From the NCBI GenBank assembly GCA_008933615.1, contig WBUR01000013.1, positions 21,497-85,496 on the forward strand: DNA of 64,000 bases, given 5' to 3'. This DNA comes from a bacterium. Its GTDB lineage: Bacteria > CLD3 > SB21. Shown one piece after another: positions 9,540 through 19,381 of the stretch (the first letter of the stretch is position 1; the number at the start of each line of letters is the position of its first letter). The translations under genes were made by a program, and so were the position numbers. The notes under the pieces are model-generated. The model searched no databases. It was given only the letters and a program-made list of their open reading frames with translations, and was not told the DNA's origin.

Positions 9540-9673
9540 TTCTGGTGTTCGATAAGCATCTGCATGAAATTGGAAGGCACTTCAGCAAAAGGTGGTTTTC
9601 CATGAAATACGGTTTACACGTCTGATCACCGCATCTGCGGAAGGGTTAGAGATAGAGATTTGAGCTTACACGC

Positions 9674-10612
9674 CTAGGGAAAATGATCAGGAAATTTTGT
9701 TTTGGCATATTTGTCGAATAGATGATTGCATAGATAGTATGAACCCACCGCTATCGCCGCTCCGGCGACAGAATCTATCACGTAATGATAAAATCCGTAA
9801 AACGTTGAAAAGATCAGGCCGATGATAAACGGCAAAAACACCCAAAACACTCTGCGGTGCAGGCGGTACGCATACATGAGCGTGATCAATGCGATGGCGA
9901 CGTGTGAACTCGGGAATGCCGCGCCGGGTTTTTCCACTTCGGAGTAAATCCAATTCATCACAGGAACAAATAGTCCTCCATCCTCAAACCGGCCCACGCG
10001 CTGGTCCAGCGGGCCTGCGGCGGGAATTAAAATGTAAAGAAAATAACAAAAATAAAATGTGATGGAAATTCCGAAAAGCGTTCGATAGAATTCCTTATCT
10101 CTGGTAATGTAGAGAATCACGCCGAATGCAGCCGGTAATATGTAGTACGAAAAATAGCACAAATGCATAAATTCATTAAAATAGAAATTATTCAGCCGGT
10201 CATACAACCAGATATTAGGGTTGCCGCCGAACATCCAAAGGTCAATGCTTAGAAAAAAGTCATCCGCGTAGCCTTGGAACACCAGCTGATTCAGAAGGCC
10301 GGCCTGCATGTAAAGAAACGTGAATGAAAAAATCGGGTACCAATGACGGAGCATCTGGAGAACGTTAATCGCACTTTGGTGAAAAAAACGAATGATCAGC
10401 AAAGTGATTACGGCGAGGCTTGCCTGAGCGGCTATGTACCATGGCCAATCCGGCAGATTGGAATGAAATATCAAAACGACCAAACCCACGACAAAAATAT
10501 ACATCAGAAAAGCCCAATCGTTCGGATTGAGCATATCCGGTAATTTTTTTGACGGTAACTCGGTCGTGTCTGTTCGCGTAGGAACAAGTTTAGTTTGTAA
10601 TAATTCAAACAT
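9674..10612 (-). CDS. PAP2 superfamily membrane phosphatase
   Basis: Integral membrane protein of 312 aa with about six hydrophobic segments. The PAP2 signature is visible late in the protein: AAFPSSHVAIAL (PSxH block) and TFYGFYHYVIDSVAG (SxxYGxxHYxxD block with the catalytic His and Asp). The long N-terminal half with several helices resembles the inositol-phosphorylceramide-synthase-like PAP2_3 branch. It probably dephosphorylates or exchanges a lipid head group at the membrane. It lies 7 nt after an epimerase gene in the same direction, together with an acetyltransferase, forming a likely three-gene operon. Confidence 0.88.
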   Translation of the reverse strand: MFELLQTKLVPTRTDTTELPSKKLPDMLNPNDWAFLMYIFVVGLVVLIFHSNLPDWPWYIAAQASLAVITLLIIRFFHQSAINVLQMLRHWYPIFSFTFLYMQAGLLNQLVFQGYADDFFLSIDLWMFGGNPNIWLYDRLNNFYFNEFMHLCYFSYYILPAAFGVILYITRDKEFYRTLFGISITFYFCYFLYILIPAAGPLDQRVGRFEDGGLFVPVMNWIYSEVEKPGAAFPSSHVAIALITLMYAYRLHRRVFWVFLPFIIGLIFSTFYGFYHYVIDSVAGAAIAVGSYYLCNHLFDKYAKTKFPDHFP

Positions 10613-10619
10613 AGTCGCT

Positions 10620-11609
10620 TTATTTTAGTTTTATCCAGCCGTGTTCGCGATACCACTTCACAGTTTCCGTGCAACCTTTTTTCAGGTCATACTCGCTTTG
10701 GAAACCGAGATCATTACGAATTTTATCTGAAGAAGTTGCCCAGGACTTTTGTTTTAGTTCAATTATTTTCTGTTTGTTCAGCAAAGCGGGTTTAGAAGAC
10801 AACGACGCCAACGCTTCACTTACATAGGCTGCCGCGGCGATGAGCCATTCTGGAACCAGCAGCGGCAGAGTCCAAGTCTGTATTGCGTTTTGTATTTCAC
10901 TGCTCAAATCCTGCCAGGTGTAAATGCATCCGTCATCCACATAATAAATCTGCCCGTGACTTTTCGGCGATTCAGCCGAAAGCAGAGCCGCATTCACCAG
11001 GTCCGTGACATGAACCAAACTGAGGTACTTCTTACTCCATCCTAATTGCGGCTTAAGATGTTTACTGATCAACTGAAAATAAAAGAATATATCCTTTTCT
11101 CTCGGGCCATAAACTGCCGGAGGCCGGAGAATCGTAATCGGAAGAAATTTACTGTATTGAACCGCGTACTTTTCGCCTTCCAGTTTGCTCTTACCGTAAA
11201 ACGTGAGCGGCGAATCTGCATCGGTTTCCACTCGTGGCCGGCCGATCTGCGCCGGCCCACCCGCGGCTAAACTGCTTAGATGAACGATTTTTTTAATTCC
11301 CGGATTATGCTCAAGGCAGACTTCATATAGCATACGCGAGCCGTCGGCATTGACTTTATAATATTCCGCTTCCTTTTTCGCTTTGGTAATGCCCCCGACA
11401 TGGAAAATATAATCCGCTTCTTTGACCGGCACAACGAGCGATTCACGGTCGGTGATGTCGCCTTGGACTAACCTGATATTCAGCCCTTTGAGCCAAATCA
11501 GATCGCTGGTCGGACGTACCGTACAAATGACTTCGTATCCTTTAGCGAGCAATAATTCAACTAAATGACTTCCTATAAAACCGGTTGCGCCGGTAACAAG
11601 TGCTTTCAA
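10620..11609 (-). CDS. NAD-dependent epimerase/dehydratase
   Basis: Extended SDR of 329 aa. It has the Rossmann motif GATGFIGSH at residues 7-15, and the catalytic YGKSK block (Tyr and Lys) near the middle after the PLTF segment. SGRP-like and IYYVDDG strands follow, as in the NAD-dependent epimerase/dehydratase family. Likely substrates are nucleotide sugars or steroid/isoprenoid alcohols; the sequence does not decide. Middle gene of a tight minus-strand group with the GNAT gene 8 nt upstream and the PAP2 gene 7 nt downstream, suggesting a shared role in envelope lipid or glycan synthesis. Confidence 0.88.
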   Translation of the reverse strand: MKALVTGATGFIGSHLVELLLAKGYEVICTVRPTSDLIWLKGLNIRLVQGDITDRESLVVPVKEADYIFHVGGITKAKKEAEYYKVNADGSRMLYEVCLEHNPGIKKIVHLSSLAAGGPAQIGRPRVETDADSPLTFYGKSKLEGEKYAVQYSKFLPITILRPPAVYGPREKDIFFYFQLISKHLKPQLGWSKKYLSLVHVTDLVNAALLSAESPKSHGQIYYVDDGCIYTWQDLSSEIQNAIQTWTLPLLVPEWLIAAAAYVSEALASLSSKPALLNKQKIIELKQKSWATSSDKIRNDLGFQSEYDLKKGCTETVKWYREHGWIKLK

Positions 11610-11617
11610 ATTATTCC

Positions 11618-12739
11618 TTAAACCTGCATTTCGTAAAGACGGTATCTTTTATATACGATAGCTCCCATACGCTCCAATGCGCGATTCATCGGGATATTGT
11701 CCTCGAGTATCCATGACATTTCCGCCCATGTGAGTTTTTGCCGGATTGCTTCTTCGAATGATTTGTAATAAAAAACTATATCGATGCCGGAATTCCGATG
11801 CTCCGGCGTGACGCCCAGCGTGATAACGCGAACGGATTTCAATTTCCCTTTTCGGGTATGCCAAAGAAGTTTGATCAGCCCGAAAGGAAACAATCGCCCG
11901 TCGCGGATCTTGATCAGTCCTTCATTAATATTGGGAATAGTCAGCGAGAATCCAATAGGTTCGCCTTTATGCTCTGCTATAAACAAAAATTTAGGATCCA
12001 GAATCTGCTTCATCTGCACGCCGAGATGGTCAAATTCCTTGTCCGTCATCGGGATAAATCCCCAATTGCGTTCCCATGCGGCATTATAAATTTTTTTGAT
12101 GCGCTGTACTTCGTTCTTGAAATCTTTGATTTTGACCGTGCGTATGGTGAATTCATTACGCTTCATAATGATATCTACGCCGCGGCGCAGCCGTTCCGGC
12201 ACTTCCGAAGGAACATCTACGTAGTATGCCAGCAGGTCTTTTGCTTTCTTAAATCCGTTTTTTTCGAGAAGGGTGATGTAATACGGCGGATTATATGTCA
12301 TCATGATTTGCGCGGGTTTATTCAATCCATCGACAAGTAAACCGCATTCGTCGTTGGTGGATAAATTGACCGGCCCGCGGAGCGACGTCATGCCTTTGGA
12401 TGCGGCATACGATTTCGCTTTTGCCAGGAGCGCATCGGCAATTTCTTGATCGTTAAAACAATCAAACAACCCGAAAAATCCGACGCGGTCTTCATGGAAT
12501 GAATTATGCGCGTGATTGATCACCGCGGCTATACGGCCGACGATCCGGCTGTCTTTGTAGGCCAAAAAATAGGCAACGTCGCTGTGTTCAAAGAACGGAT
12601 TTTTTTTTGGGTCTAAAAATTCTCTACGCTCGATCAGAAGATGAGGGACCCAATTAGGATCGTCCTTGTATACTTCCCATTCGAACTTTATGAAGTCATT
12701 TAAACCCGATTTCGTAATTTGTTTAATTTCCACTGTCAA
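11618..12739 (-). CDS. GNAT-like N-acetyltransferase (YghO-type, ~370 aa)
   Basis: Protein of 373 aa. The opening residues EIKQITKSGLNDFIKFEWEVYKDDP and the motif GPVNLSTNDECGLLVDG are characteristic of a long GNAT-related family seen next to lipid genes in many bacteria. The C-terminal half has TLGVTPEHRNSGID, matching the acetyl-CoA-binding loop, and ends with an alternating strand pattern. First gene of a three-gene minus-strand unit with the epimerase and PAP2 genes. The acyl acceptor is unknown. Confidence 0.8.
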   Translation of the reverse strand: MTVEIKQITKSGLNDFIKFEWEVYKDDPNWVPHLLIERREFLDPKKNPFFEHSDVAYFLAYKDSRIVGRIAAVINHAHNSFHEDRVGFFGLFDCFNDQEIADALLAKAKSYAASKGMTSLRGPVNLSTNDECGLLVDGLNKPAQIMMTYNPPYYITLLEKNGFKKAKDLLAYYVDVPSEVPERLRRGVDIIMKRNEFTIRTVKIKDFKNEVQRIKKIYNAAWERNWGFIPMTDKEFDHLGVQMKQILDPKFLFIAEHKGEPIGFSLTIPNINEGLIKIRDGRLFPFGLIKLLWHTRKGKLKSVRVITLGVTPEHRNSGIDIVFYYKSFEEAIRQKLTWAEMSWILEDNIPMNRALERMGAIVYKRYRLYEMQV

Positions 12740-13000
12740 TAGATCATTTTAAATGTTATGGTATTGTAAAACGGCGAAAGATAAGTAATGACAAAAAGAG
12801 AAGCAAGACTAATAATCATTGAAAACACCAAGAAGTTTCCCATGTAAATCCGCATATGGATCAAAAAAAGGTATTTAAGAATTGATTAATATGAGTTTGC
12901 GGAAAAAATGAGCCAAAAAAATCTTGCATTTATAATGACATTGCTTTAACTTCCAAAGAATTCAATATATAAATGGCCATCTATTTTTGGAGTTCTGACT

Positions 13001-14302
13001 ATGCGATCTACTTCGTGGATGTTGACGTGTCTGTTCATTATGGCGATGATCGGTGTGCGTGACGGTAACGCTCAGATCGGAAGCTCTTCGGCAGTAACGG
13101 ACCGCTATGGATCGTTTTATGCCTATTCGGCAAAAACGCTGCCCTTCCCGAGTTTTTATCTCTTTCAGAATTCTCACTTTTTTACGGGTTCGGGAGATCG
13201 ACCAAGCGGGTCCAGGACCGTCAAAGATTTCGGAACGCAATTCGGGATGCAAGTAGGCATCACCCCAACTTTTGATGTTATTTTCAGCGGAAACTTTGTT
13301 CAAACTACTAACCTTGCGCCGTCAATTACTAATAAAGAGATCGTTACATTTTTCAAAAGCGTGGATGTTCCGGACGAACTTTTCTTAAATTTGCGCTTAC
13401 TTCCGTATTCTTTTGCACAGAACAAAATAAATCTCGGGTTCATGTTAACCGGAAGATTTCAAGGCGATGGGTTTTATAACACGCCACTCAGGCCTTATTC
13501 GGGAGGAAGTACGGAAGCAGGATTATCAATCCTTACATCTTATTTCTCTCGCCCTGATTTTATTGAATCCGGTCTAACCATTAATTTGAATTTACAATAC
13601 TGGAATCATCTCGACAACGGCGCCTATATAGGATATAAAGCTGAAGATAGTCTACGGCGAACGTCGGCCTTCGGTAACTCACTCGCCGACACGGCAGTGG
13701 CGACTTCCAATGCTTCCAGTTTACGATTTGCTTTGGGCGGCTCTTACCCGATCGACATTGCAGGAAAATATTTGTACATTACCGGCGATGTGTACGGCCA
13801 GTTTTTTCTGGAAAAACCTCCTAAGGCCGCTTACAGCCGTCAAAATTATGCTTACGTCGCCTTGGGCGTTAAATATCAGTGGTTCGACTGGATGGGAGTT
13901 CACCTCGGAGGCGAATTTCAAGTGCTTAAGGGCACGGATAAAACCGTTGGAAACGACCAACTTCTCGGTATTGATGACCTGACGATTTCCAAATCCGATT
14001 ATCCGTCTTGGCGTATATTCACCGGAGTAACTTTTCCTTTGATGCCGCGCGCGTCTTCGCCACAGTCCAGAGTGAAAGAGGAAGTGGTTCTGGAGCAATC
14101 GGAAAGGCGTAAAAAAGAAGTAGAAGGTATTTTATATTCCGAGCAGGAAATTCAGAAACGTAGCCAGAATTTTATTCCGATCAAAGAAATGCGAAAAAAT
14201 TACAAGAGCATTATCGGTGAATACGTCACCATTCTCGATGCTAAAGATAAAAAACCTGTAGAGCCTGAGATTCCGCCGGAAGAAGAAAACCAAGGAAATT
14301 AA
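13001..14302 (+). CDS. Secreted outer-membrane beta-barrel-like protein
   Basis: Protein of 433 aa with a signal peptide ending in GNAQ (about residues 1-25). Its long series of amphipathic strands (GMQVGITPTFDVIFSG, FALGGSYPIDIAGKYLYITGDV, AYVALGVKYQWFDWMGVHLGGEF) fits a porin-like or PorV-like barrel. The C-terminal ~90 residues are charged and probably periplasmic. No named domain recognised. It is monocistronic: a strong terminator lies 30 nt downstream. Function unknown. Confidence 0.7.
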   Translation: MRSTSWMLTCLFIMAMIGVRDGNAQIGSSSAVTDRYGSFYAYSAKTLPFPSFYLFQNSHFFTGSGDRPSGSRTVKDFGTQFGMQVGITPTFDVIFSGNFVQTTNLAPSITNKEIVTFFKSVDVPDELFLNLRLLPYSFAQNKINLGFMLTGRFQGDGFYNTPLRPYSGGSTEAGLSILTSYFSRPDFIESGLTINLNLQYWNHLDNGAYIGYKAEDSLRRTSAFGNSLADTAVATSNASSLRFALGGSYPIDIAGKYLYITGDVYGQFFLEKPPKAAYSRQNYAYVALGVKYQWFDWMGVHLGGEFQVLKGTDKTVGNDQLLGIDDLTISKSDYPSWRIFTGVTFPLMPRASSPQSRVKEEVVLEQSERRKKEVEGILYSEQEIQKRSQNFIPIKEMRKNYKSIIGEYVTILDAKDKKPVEPEIPPEEENQGN

Positions 14303-14332
14303 ACTCAAAAAAACTTTAGCCTGAATTAGCCC

Positions 14333-14368
14333 AATCCCGTACTCTAAGACGTACGGGATTTTTTTTTA
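14333..14368 (+). terminator. Rho-independent terminator after the barrel-protein gene
   Basis: Ten-base perfect stem AATCCCGTAC / GTACGGGATT with an 8-nt loop (TCTAAGAC), followed by a run of nine or ten T. It separates the barrel-protein gene from the thiolase gene. Confidence 0.92.
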
Positions 14369-14462
14369 AAAAGCTGTGGAAATAGGATCGGAATTTCAGT
14401 AATCTAACATCCAGTCAAAACCGAATGGAGCATAAAGTACCAACAGATACACGGAGGACATC

Positions 14463-15653
14463 ATGAAACTGACAAAAGACATTGTCATAGTAAACGGCGC
14501 GCGAACGGCGTTTGGAAAATTTGGCGGCACACTAAAAGATTTTTCTGCAACTCAGTTAGGCGTTTTTGCCGCACAGGAAGCGATGAAACGATCGGGCGTA
14601 AGGCCTGAAGATATTGACCACGTTATTTTTGGTAATGCGGAGCAAACCAGCGCGGATGCTATTTATCTTGCGCGGCATGTTGCGCTAAAATCGGGGCTGC
14701 CGGTTACCACGCCGTCCCTGACGCTGAATAGGCTTTGCGGATCGGGGTTTGAGTCGATCATTGAAGGCGCGCGGCAGATAATGATCGGCGAGTCCGAGGT
14801 CGTGCTTGCCGGCGGAACGGAGAGCATGAGCCAGGCCCCGTTCATGGTTAGAGGAACGCGATTCGGCGTCAATCTCGGCCAGCCGGTGAAGTTCGAGGAT
14901 TCGCTCTGGGAAGCGCTTACCGATCCTCAATGCGGATTCTCCATGGCGCAGACCGCAGAAAATCTCGCGGATGAAATGAAAATTTCACGTACGGATTGCG
15001 ACTTGTATGCTTACCTCAGTCAAATGCGCGCGAAGGATGCGATCCTGGGCGGTCGATTGAAAGAAGAGATCGTTCCGATTGAAATCAAAAGCCGTAAAGG
15101 TGTAAAATTATTTGATACCGACGAACATCCCCGTCCGGAAACTACGATGGAACAATTAAGCACGTTGGCGCCGTATTTTAAAAAAGACGGTACGATCACG
15201 GCCGGCAATGCCAGCGGGATTTGCGACGGCGGCGCGGCGGTTATTGTTACCACGATGGAAACAGCCAAAGCAAAAGGCTGGAAACCTATCGGCCGTTTAT
15301 TGACCTGGGGGATCGCAGGAGTAGAGCCCCGCATCATGGGCATCGGGCCGGTTCCTGCCGCGCGCAAAGCACTGCAGCATGCCGGGATGAGCGTGTCACA
15401 AATGGATATTGTGGAAGTGAACGAAGCGTTTGCCCCGCAATATCTCGCGGTGGAAAAAGAACTCGGTTTAAACCGTGAAGTGACCAACGTCAACGGCGGC
15501 GCTATCGCTTTGGGACATCCGCTTGCTGCGTCGGGAACGCGCTTGACACTTACGACGTTGTATGAACTGCGCCGGCGCAAGAAAAAATACGGTTTGGCCT
15601 CTGCTTGTATCGGCGGCGGACAAGGCGTTGCAGTTATCGTAGAGGCATTATAG
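14463..15653 (+). CDS. Acetyl-CoA acetyltransferase (thiolase II)
   Basis: Cytosolic thiolase of 396 aa, full length. Seen: the nucleophilic Cys in NRLCGSGFES, NEAFAPQ, the His in NGGAIALGHPLAASG and the second catalytic Cys in SACIGGGQG. It condenses or cleaves acyl-CoA and acetyl-CoA. CGGAGGA is placed 6-7 nt before the ATG. The acyl-CoA dehydrogenase at 19.7 kb and this gene are both parts of acyl-CoA metabolism, but they are not in one operon. The YVTN protein gene starts 17 nt downstream and may be read through. Confidence 0.94.
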   Translation: MKLTKDIVIVNGARTAFGKFGGTLKDFSATQLGVFAAQEAMKRSGVRPEDIDHVIFGNAEQTSADAIYLARHVALKSGLPVTTPSLTLNRLCGSGFESIIEGARQIMIGESEVVLAGGTESMSQAPFMVRGTRFGVNLGQPVKFEDSLWEALTDPQCGFSMAQTAENLADEMKISRTDCDLYAYLSQMRAKDAILGGRLKEEIVPIEIKSRKGVKLFDTDEHPRPETTMEQLSTLAPYFKKDGTITAGNASGICDGGAAVIVTTMETAKAKGWKPIGRLLTWGIAGVEPRIMGIGPVPAARKALQHAGMSVSQMDIVEVNEAFAPQYLAVEKELGLNREVTNVNGGAIALGHPLAASGTRLTLTTLYELRRRKKKYGLASACIGGGQGVAVIVEAL

Positions 15654-15669
15654 GTACAAGGTCTAGCGG

Positions 15670-17178
15670 GTGAAACAAAATATATTATTTCTTTTTTTTA
15701 TAATGATCTGCGTCTCATGCTCGGAGGATAAAAAATCCGGCCATGCCGACGTGCCGTTTCCTGACGGGCTTGATTCGATCTTTCTCAAATCCTGCGCAAC
15801 CGCCGGCTGTCACTTACCGGATGAGCATGCCGGAAAAGTACTGGATAGCCAACACCTTCCTGCCGAGCTGGATCTGTCATCGTGGACAAGTTTGTTCAAA
15901 GGTTCCGCGCACGGAGCGGTCGTCGTTCCGTTTAATGCCACACGAAGCCACTTGATCGAACATGTAACCGGTCTTCGTTCGCCGAGAATGCCGCCGAATT
16001 ATTCGCCGTATAATCGCGATACACTGACAGTATCGCAGGTCGCAGTGTTGACATCATGGGTCGACGACGGGGCGCCGAATAGCGATAACGAGATTCCTTT
16101 TGAGCATGCGACAAAAAAAATATTTACGACGAATCAGGGCGTAGACGTTGTTTCGGTAATCGATGAAAAAACGTTATTGGAAATGCGGGTATTTGAAGTT
16201 GGCGACCGCCAGGAAATGGAAAGCCCGCACGGCGTAGAGGTTAGTTCTGACGGAAAATACTTTTTCGTTTCTATGATCGCGACGGGAGATGTTTTTAAGT
16301 ACAACGCGGACGACGGCTCTTTTTTGGATAAACTCAGCCTCACGGATCCCATTGCTTTGATCAAGCTATCGAAAGATAATTCGAAATTGTACGTTACTAC
16401 CAATTTTCAGGTCAATAATACCGGACAAAACGGCTTTGTTTCCGTTATCCGGACGTCCGACATGGGATTGATCAAACAGATTCCAGTCGGCATAAGTCCG
16501 CACGGAATCAACCTGTCGCGCGACGGCAAGTTACTATACGTAACGGCCGTGTATTCGGATCGATTGTATGTGATCGACACACAGACGGACTCGACCGTAA
16601 CTTTTTTTGATATTGCAGGTGACGTCGGCCCGCAGCCGATATACGAACCGTATCATGTAGGCCTTAGCCCTGCAGGTAGTCAGGGGTATGAAAATTATTT
16701 ATTTGTTACGTGCAGGAATAATGGCCAGGTAAGAATATTTCAGCGAACGGTTACTTCAAATCAGAATAGTTTCACATTCATTGACAGCGTGACGGTCGGT
16801 TCGAATACGGATTGCAAGCCAATACAGCTTGATGTGTCGCCGAACGGGCAATATATTTATACTGCCAATTCCAACGACAGCAGCGTAACGGTGATTCAAA
16901 AAAACGAAACAGACTTTGCGTTTTTGACAAATATAACAAAACAGATCGATCCGCATGACGGCGGTGAACACAGACTATCTCAACCCAATGGAGTGGCATT
17001 TAGCAAAGACGGGAAGTACGTTTACGTAGCCAACAGAAATAAAAACGGCGCTGTCCCGCCGCATCATGGAGGTACTGGGGGGCCGGGGCTTTTGACTGTT
17101 ATAGAAGTTGCGACGAACACGATCATCAAAACGATCGAGCTGCAACCGGATTGTTACAGCGTTTTTGTATCGAACTAA
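15670..17178 (+). CDS. Lipoprotein with cytochrome-like N-terminus and YVTN beta-propeller
   Basis: Protein of 502 aa with a GTG start. A short signal peptide ends in the lipobox-like ICVSC, so Cys17 is the probable lipid anchor. Residues about 38-45 read SCATAGCH, a CX4CH variant of the haem c site, followed by PRMPPN about 70 residues later, which could supply an axial Met as in planctomycete-type cytochrome domains. The rest is a YVTN/lactonase-like propeller with repeats such as SPHGVEVSSDGKYFFVS, SPHGINLSRDGKLLYVTA and LSQPNGVAFSKDGKYVYVANR. It may be a periplasmic electron-transfer or binding protein. Haem attachment is inferred. Confidence 0.8.
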   Translation: MKQNILFLFFIMICVSCSEDKKSGHADVPFPDGLDSIFLKSCATAGCHLPDEHAGKVLDSQHLPAELDLSSWTSLFKGSAHGAVVVPFNATRSHLIEHVTGLRSPRMPPNYSPYNRDTLTVSQVAVLTSWVDDGAPNSDNEIPFEHATKKIFTTNQGVDVVSVIDEKTLLEMRVFEVGDRQEMESPHGVEVSSDGKYFFVSMIATGDVFKYNADDGSFLDKLSLTDPIALIKLSKDNSKLYVTTNFQVNNTGQNGFVSVIRTSDMGLIKQIPVGISPHGINLSRDGKLLYVTAVYSDRLYVIDTQTDSTVTFFDIAGDVGPQPIYEPYHVGLSPAGSQGYENYLFVTCRNNGQVRIFQRTVTSNQNSFTFIDSVTVGSNTDCKPIQLDVSPNGQYIYTANSNDSSVTVIQKNETDFAFLTNITKQIDPHDGGEHRLSQPNGVAFSKDGKYVYVANRNKNGAVPPHHGGTGGPGLLTVIEVATNTIIKTIELQPDCYSVFVSN

Positions 17179-17218
17179 TGAAGAACCCGGCGTTGTGTTC
17201 GGATTTTTTTATTAGTTT

Positions 17219-18163
17219 TTAAGCCTCAGACGCCGCAGCCGCGGGTTCCGCCGGTTTAAAAGGGGCCGTCATTACCGCTTCTTCTACGATCTTTTCCATC
17301 TCCTCGCTGGGTTTGAAGAACTTCCACACGAAAACACAAGCCGCGACACACACCAGCGTACACATAGCGCCGCCTTCCGGCCCGAAAGTTCCGCCGGTGA
17401 TCATGTCAGGGCCTGTTTCCTGCGAGATAGTTAGAGGCATGACGACAGTTGTTCCGCTCACGGGCAAACCCCAGATAAACCCCTGAGTAAAATTCCATGC
17501 GATGTGAATTCCTATCGGAAGCCAGAGCGATTTGGTTTGAATATACGCGAGCGACAATAATACGCCGGCAAGAACGATATTTGCAATTCCGAATACCGAT
17601 ACGTTTGGATTACCTAAATGGGCAGCTCCGAAGAGAAGAGAAATAGTAATAAGCGGGATCCACTTGTTGGTTCCTTCTATGAAAGCCTGAAAAATATATC
17701 CGCGAAAAAGAATCTCTTCGTTGAAACCCACAGCTATGTAAAGTAAAATGTTGCCAAGAAATCCCAACAGAAAATAGTTCATATCATTTGGCGCCAGGCT
17801 AATTTCTTCATAGCCCATAACCCACATGAGACCGACGGCCGTAGTCAGCATCATAAACCCGATCAAAAGACCCCATGCTAATTCCTTAAAAGCGCGCCTG
17901 TTTAAATGGAGGCCAATGGACACGAACCGCCTTTTATCAAGGAGTCTTAACAACAAGAACGCAGTTAAACCGGCAATAATGGCGGCTTCAGCCGTCACAA
18001 GGCCATCTTTAACCAGCGGCATTTCTTTGAATGTTTTAGATGTAAAATCAGCGATAAAAGCGAACGGAATAGTGAGAATAAAAAATGAAATAATGTATGC
18101 CGCAACTCTCCACCCGGCGCGCAATTGGTGTTTGTTGTTAATAAATACTTCTCGTGTGGTCAT
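17219..18163 (-). CDS. CPBP family intramembrane glutamic endopeptidase
   Basis: Polytopic membrane protein of 314 aa, Abi/CAAX-protease fold. All three motifs are present: NEEILFRGYIFQ (EExxxR), FGAAHLGNPN (FxxxH) and HIAWNFTQG (HxxxN/B). It would cleave membrane protein substrates. The C-terminus carries an extra hydrophobic helix and an Ala/Glu-rich tail. The start at 18163 is preceded by ACCGGAGGGATT. Next upstream is a DUF985 cupin 12 nt away, in the same direction. Confidence 0.9.
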   Translation of the reverse strand: MTTREVFINNKHQLRAGWRVAAYIISFFILTIPFAFIADFTSKTFKEMPLVKDGLVTAEAAIIAGLTAFLLLRLLDKRRFVSIGLHLNRRAFKELAWGLLIGFMMLTTAVGLMWVMGYEEISLAPNDMNYFLLGFLGNILLYIAVGFNEEILFRGYIFQAFIEGTNKWIPLITISLLFGAAHLGNPNVSVFGIANIVLAGVLLSLAYIQTKSLWLPIGIHIAWNFTQGFIWGLPVSGTTVVMPLTISQETGPDMITGGTFGPEGGAMCTLVCVAACVFVWKFFKPSEEMEKIVEEAVMTAPFKPAEPAAAASEA

Positions 18164-18175
18164 AATCCCTCCGGT

Positions 18176-18646
18176 TTAAGCAAGTTTCAACTGCGGAAAC
18201 ATTTTTTCTAATTTTTCAATTGTTATCATCTCAAAATCCAAAAAATCAAAGCCGGGTGAAACGGTACAGCCGATGAGCGTGAACGCTCCCAGTGAACGAG
18301 CGGATTGCCAGTAATTCGCAGGAACCATGATCTGTGGACGCTCGCCGCTTTTAACGTCCGTACAAAGAATATGTTTCGAGAAATTTCCATCCGGGCTTAT
18401 CAGCGCGAGTTCAATCGGCGCGCCGTAGTAAAAATGATAGATCTCATCGCTTTTTACTCGGTGCCATGCTGTGGTTTGGCTCTGGCGGATCAGAAAATAT
18501 ATGGCCGTGCAAACAGAACGGACGTCCCTTACTTGCGCAGGAATAATTGAACGGTAGGTTTCTCTGAATGCGCCGCCTTCCGGATGCGGTTGAAGCTTCA
18601 AAATCGAAATAAGGTCGTCCGCGGATAATTTTTTGTTGTCGATCAT
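18176..18646 (-). CDS. DUF985 family cupin protein
   Basis: Small cupin of 156 aa. Family blocks are clear: LQPHPEGGAFRETYRS, TAIYFLIRQSQTTAWHRVKSDEIYHFYYG (with His and Glu for metal) and a Trp-rich VPANYWQSARS, then TVSPGFDFLDFEM near the end. Such proteins have a RmlC-like jelly roll; their reaction is mostly unknown. It lies between a TauE/SafE gene (4 nt upstream) and the CPBP protease gene, and all three are probably co-transcribed. Confidence 0.9.
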   Translation of the reverse strand: MIDNKKLSADDLISILKLQPHPEGGAFRETYRSIIPAQVRDVRSVCTAIYFLIRQSQTTAWHRVKSDEIYHFYYGAPIELALISPDGNFSKHILCTDVKSGERPQIMVPANYWQSARSLGAFTLIGCTVSPGFDFLDFEMITIEKLEKMFPQLKLA

Positions 18647-18649
18647 GAT

Positions 18650-19381
18650 CTAAGTTAAAATAAGTTTTATAGAGGCAATGACTAATACAATGGCGAGCAC
18701 TTTACGCAACGTCGCAACATCGAATTTTCTGGTACCTAAATGCGTTCCGATGAGCCCGCCGATCACTACGGCGGCGGCGAACGGAACAATGGTCGGCGTG
18801 ATGTGATCGATGTTTTTCCAATTGCCTATTATGCCTGAAATAGAGTTAACCAGAATAAAAGCAGCGGAAACGCCGCTGGCTATTTTTGTCTCGGACCAAT
18901 TCATCAATAGCAGCAAAGGCGTCAGAAAAATTCCACCCCCTACGCCGACTAAACCTGACACGAATCCCAATCCGGCGCCGATCATGAGGCTTACCCAGAT
19001 TCTTGGAGTTTTAACCGTTGCCGGATTTCGTATTGCAGCCGTTAAGCGCCAAGCAGCGTATAGCAGTACAATTCCTACAACGATGCGGTACGTATCCACA
19101 TGCAAATCCATCCGTCCGCCTAAAAAAGCGAAAGGAATCGATGCAATGGCAAAAGGATAGAATAGCTTCCACGAAAAAAAACCTGCTCTATAAAAACGAT
19201 AAGTGCCAATCAAAGCTACAAAAATATTCAAAGCCAGCGCAGTCGGTTTCATTTGTTCCGGTGCAAAACTGAATAACGCCATGATCGCAAGATATCCGGA
19301 CGCGCCCGCATGACCAACCGAGGAATACAAAGCGGCTGCAAGAAACATCAAAATGGTGATATATAAGGCTTCAGCACTCAT
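18650..19381 (-). CDS. Sulfite exporter TauE/SafE family permease
   Basis: Membrane protein of 243 aa with about eight hydrophobic segments, length typical for TauE/SafE (PF01925). Repeated halves start with GxxSSVGHAGASGYLAIMAL and LGFVSGLVGVGGGIFLTPLLLL, the two conserved G-rich motifs. An upstream in-frame extension to 19549 would add 56 non-family residues, so the ATG at 19381 is chosen. It would move sulfite, sulfonates or other small anions. Confidence 0.9.
   Translation of the reverse strand: MSAEALYITILMFLAAALYSSVGHAGASGYLAIMALFSFAPEQMKPTALALNIFVALIGTYRFYRAGFFSWKLFYPFAIASIPFAFLGGRMDLHVDTYRIVVGIVLLYAAWRLTAAIRNPATVKTPRIWVSLMIGAGLGFVSGLVGVGGGIFLTPLLLLMNWSETKIASGVSAAFILVNSISGIIGNWKNIDHITPTIVPFAAAVVIGGLIGTHLGTRKFDVATLRKVLAIVLVIASIKLILT

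Noticed and set aside
9332..9580. 82-codon minus-strand frame MPSNFMQ...
   Set aside because: It is the antisense reading of the DUF1697 remnant, whose plus-strand blocks are recognised family motifs.
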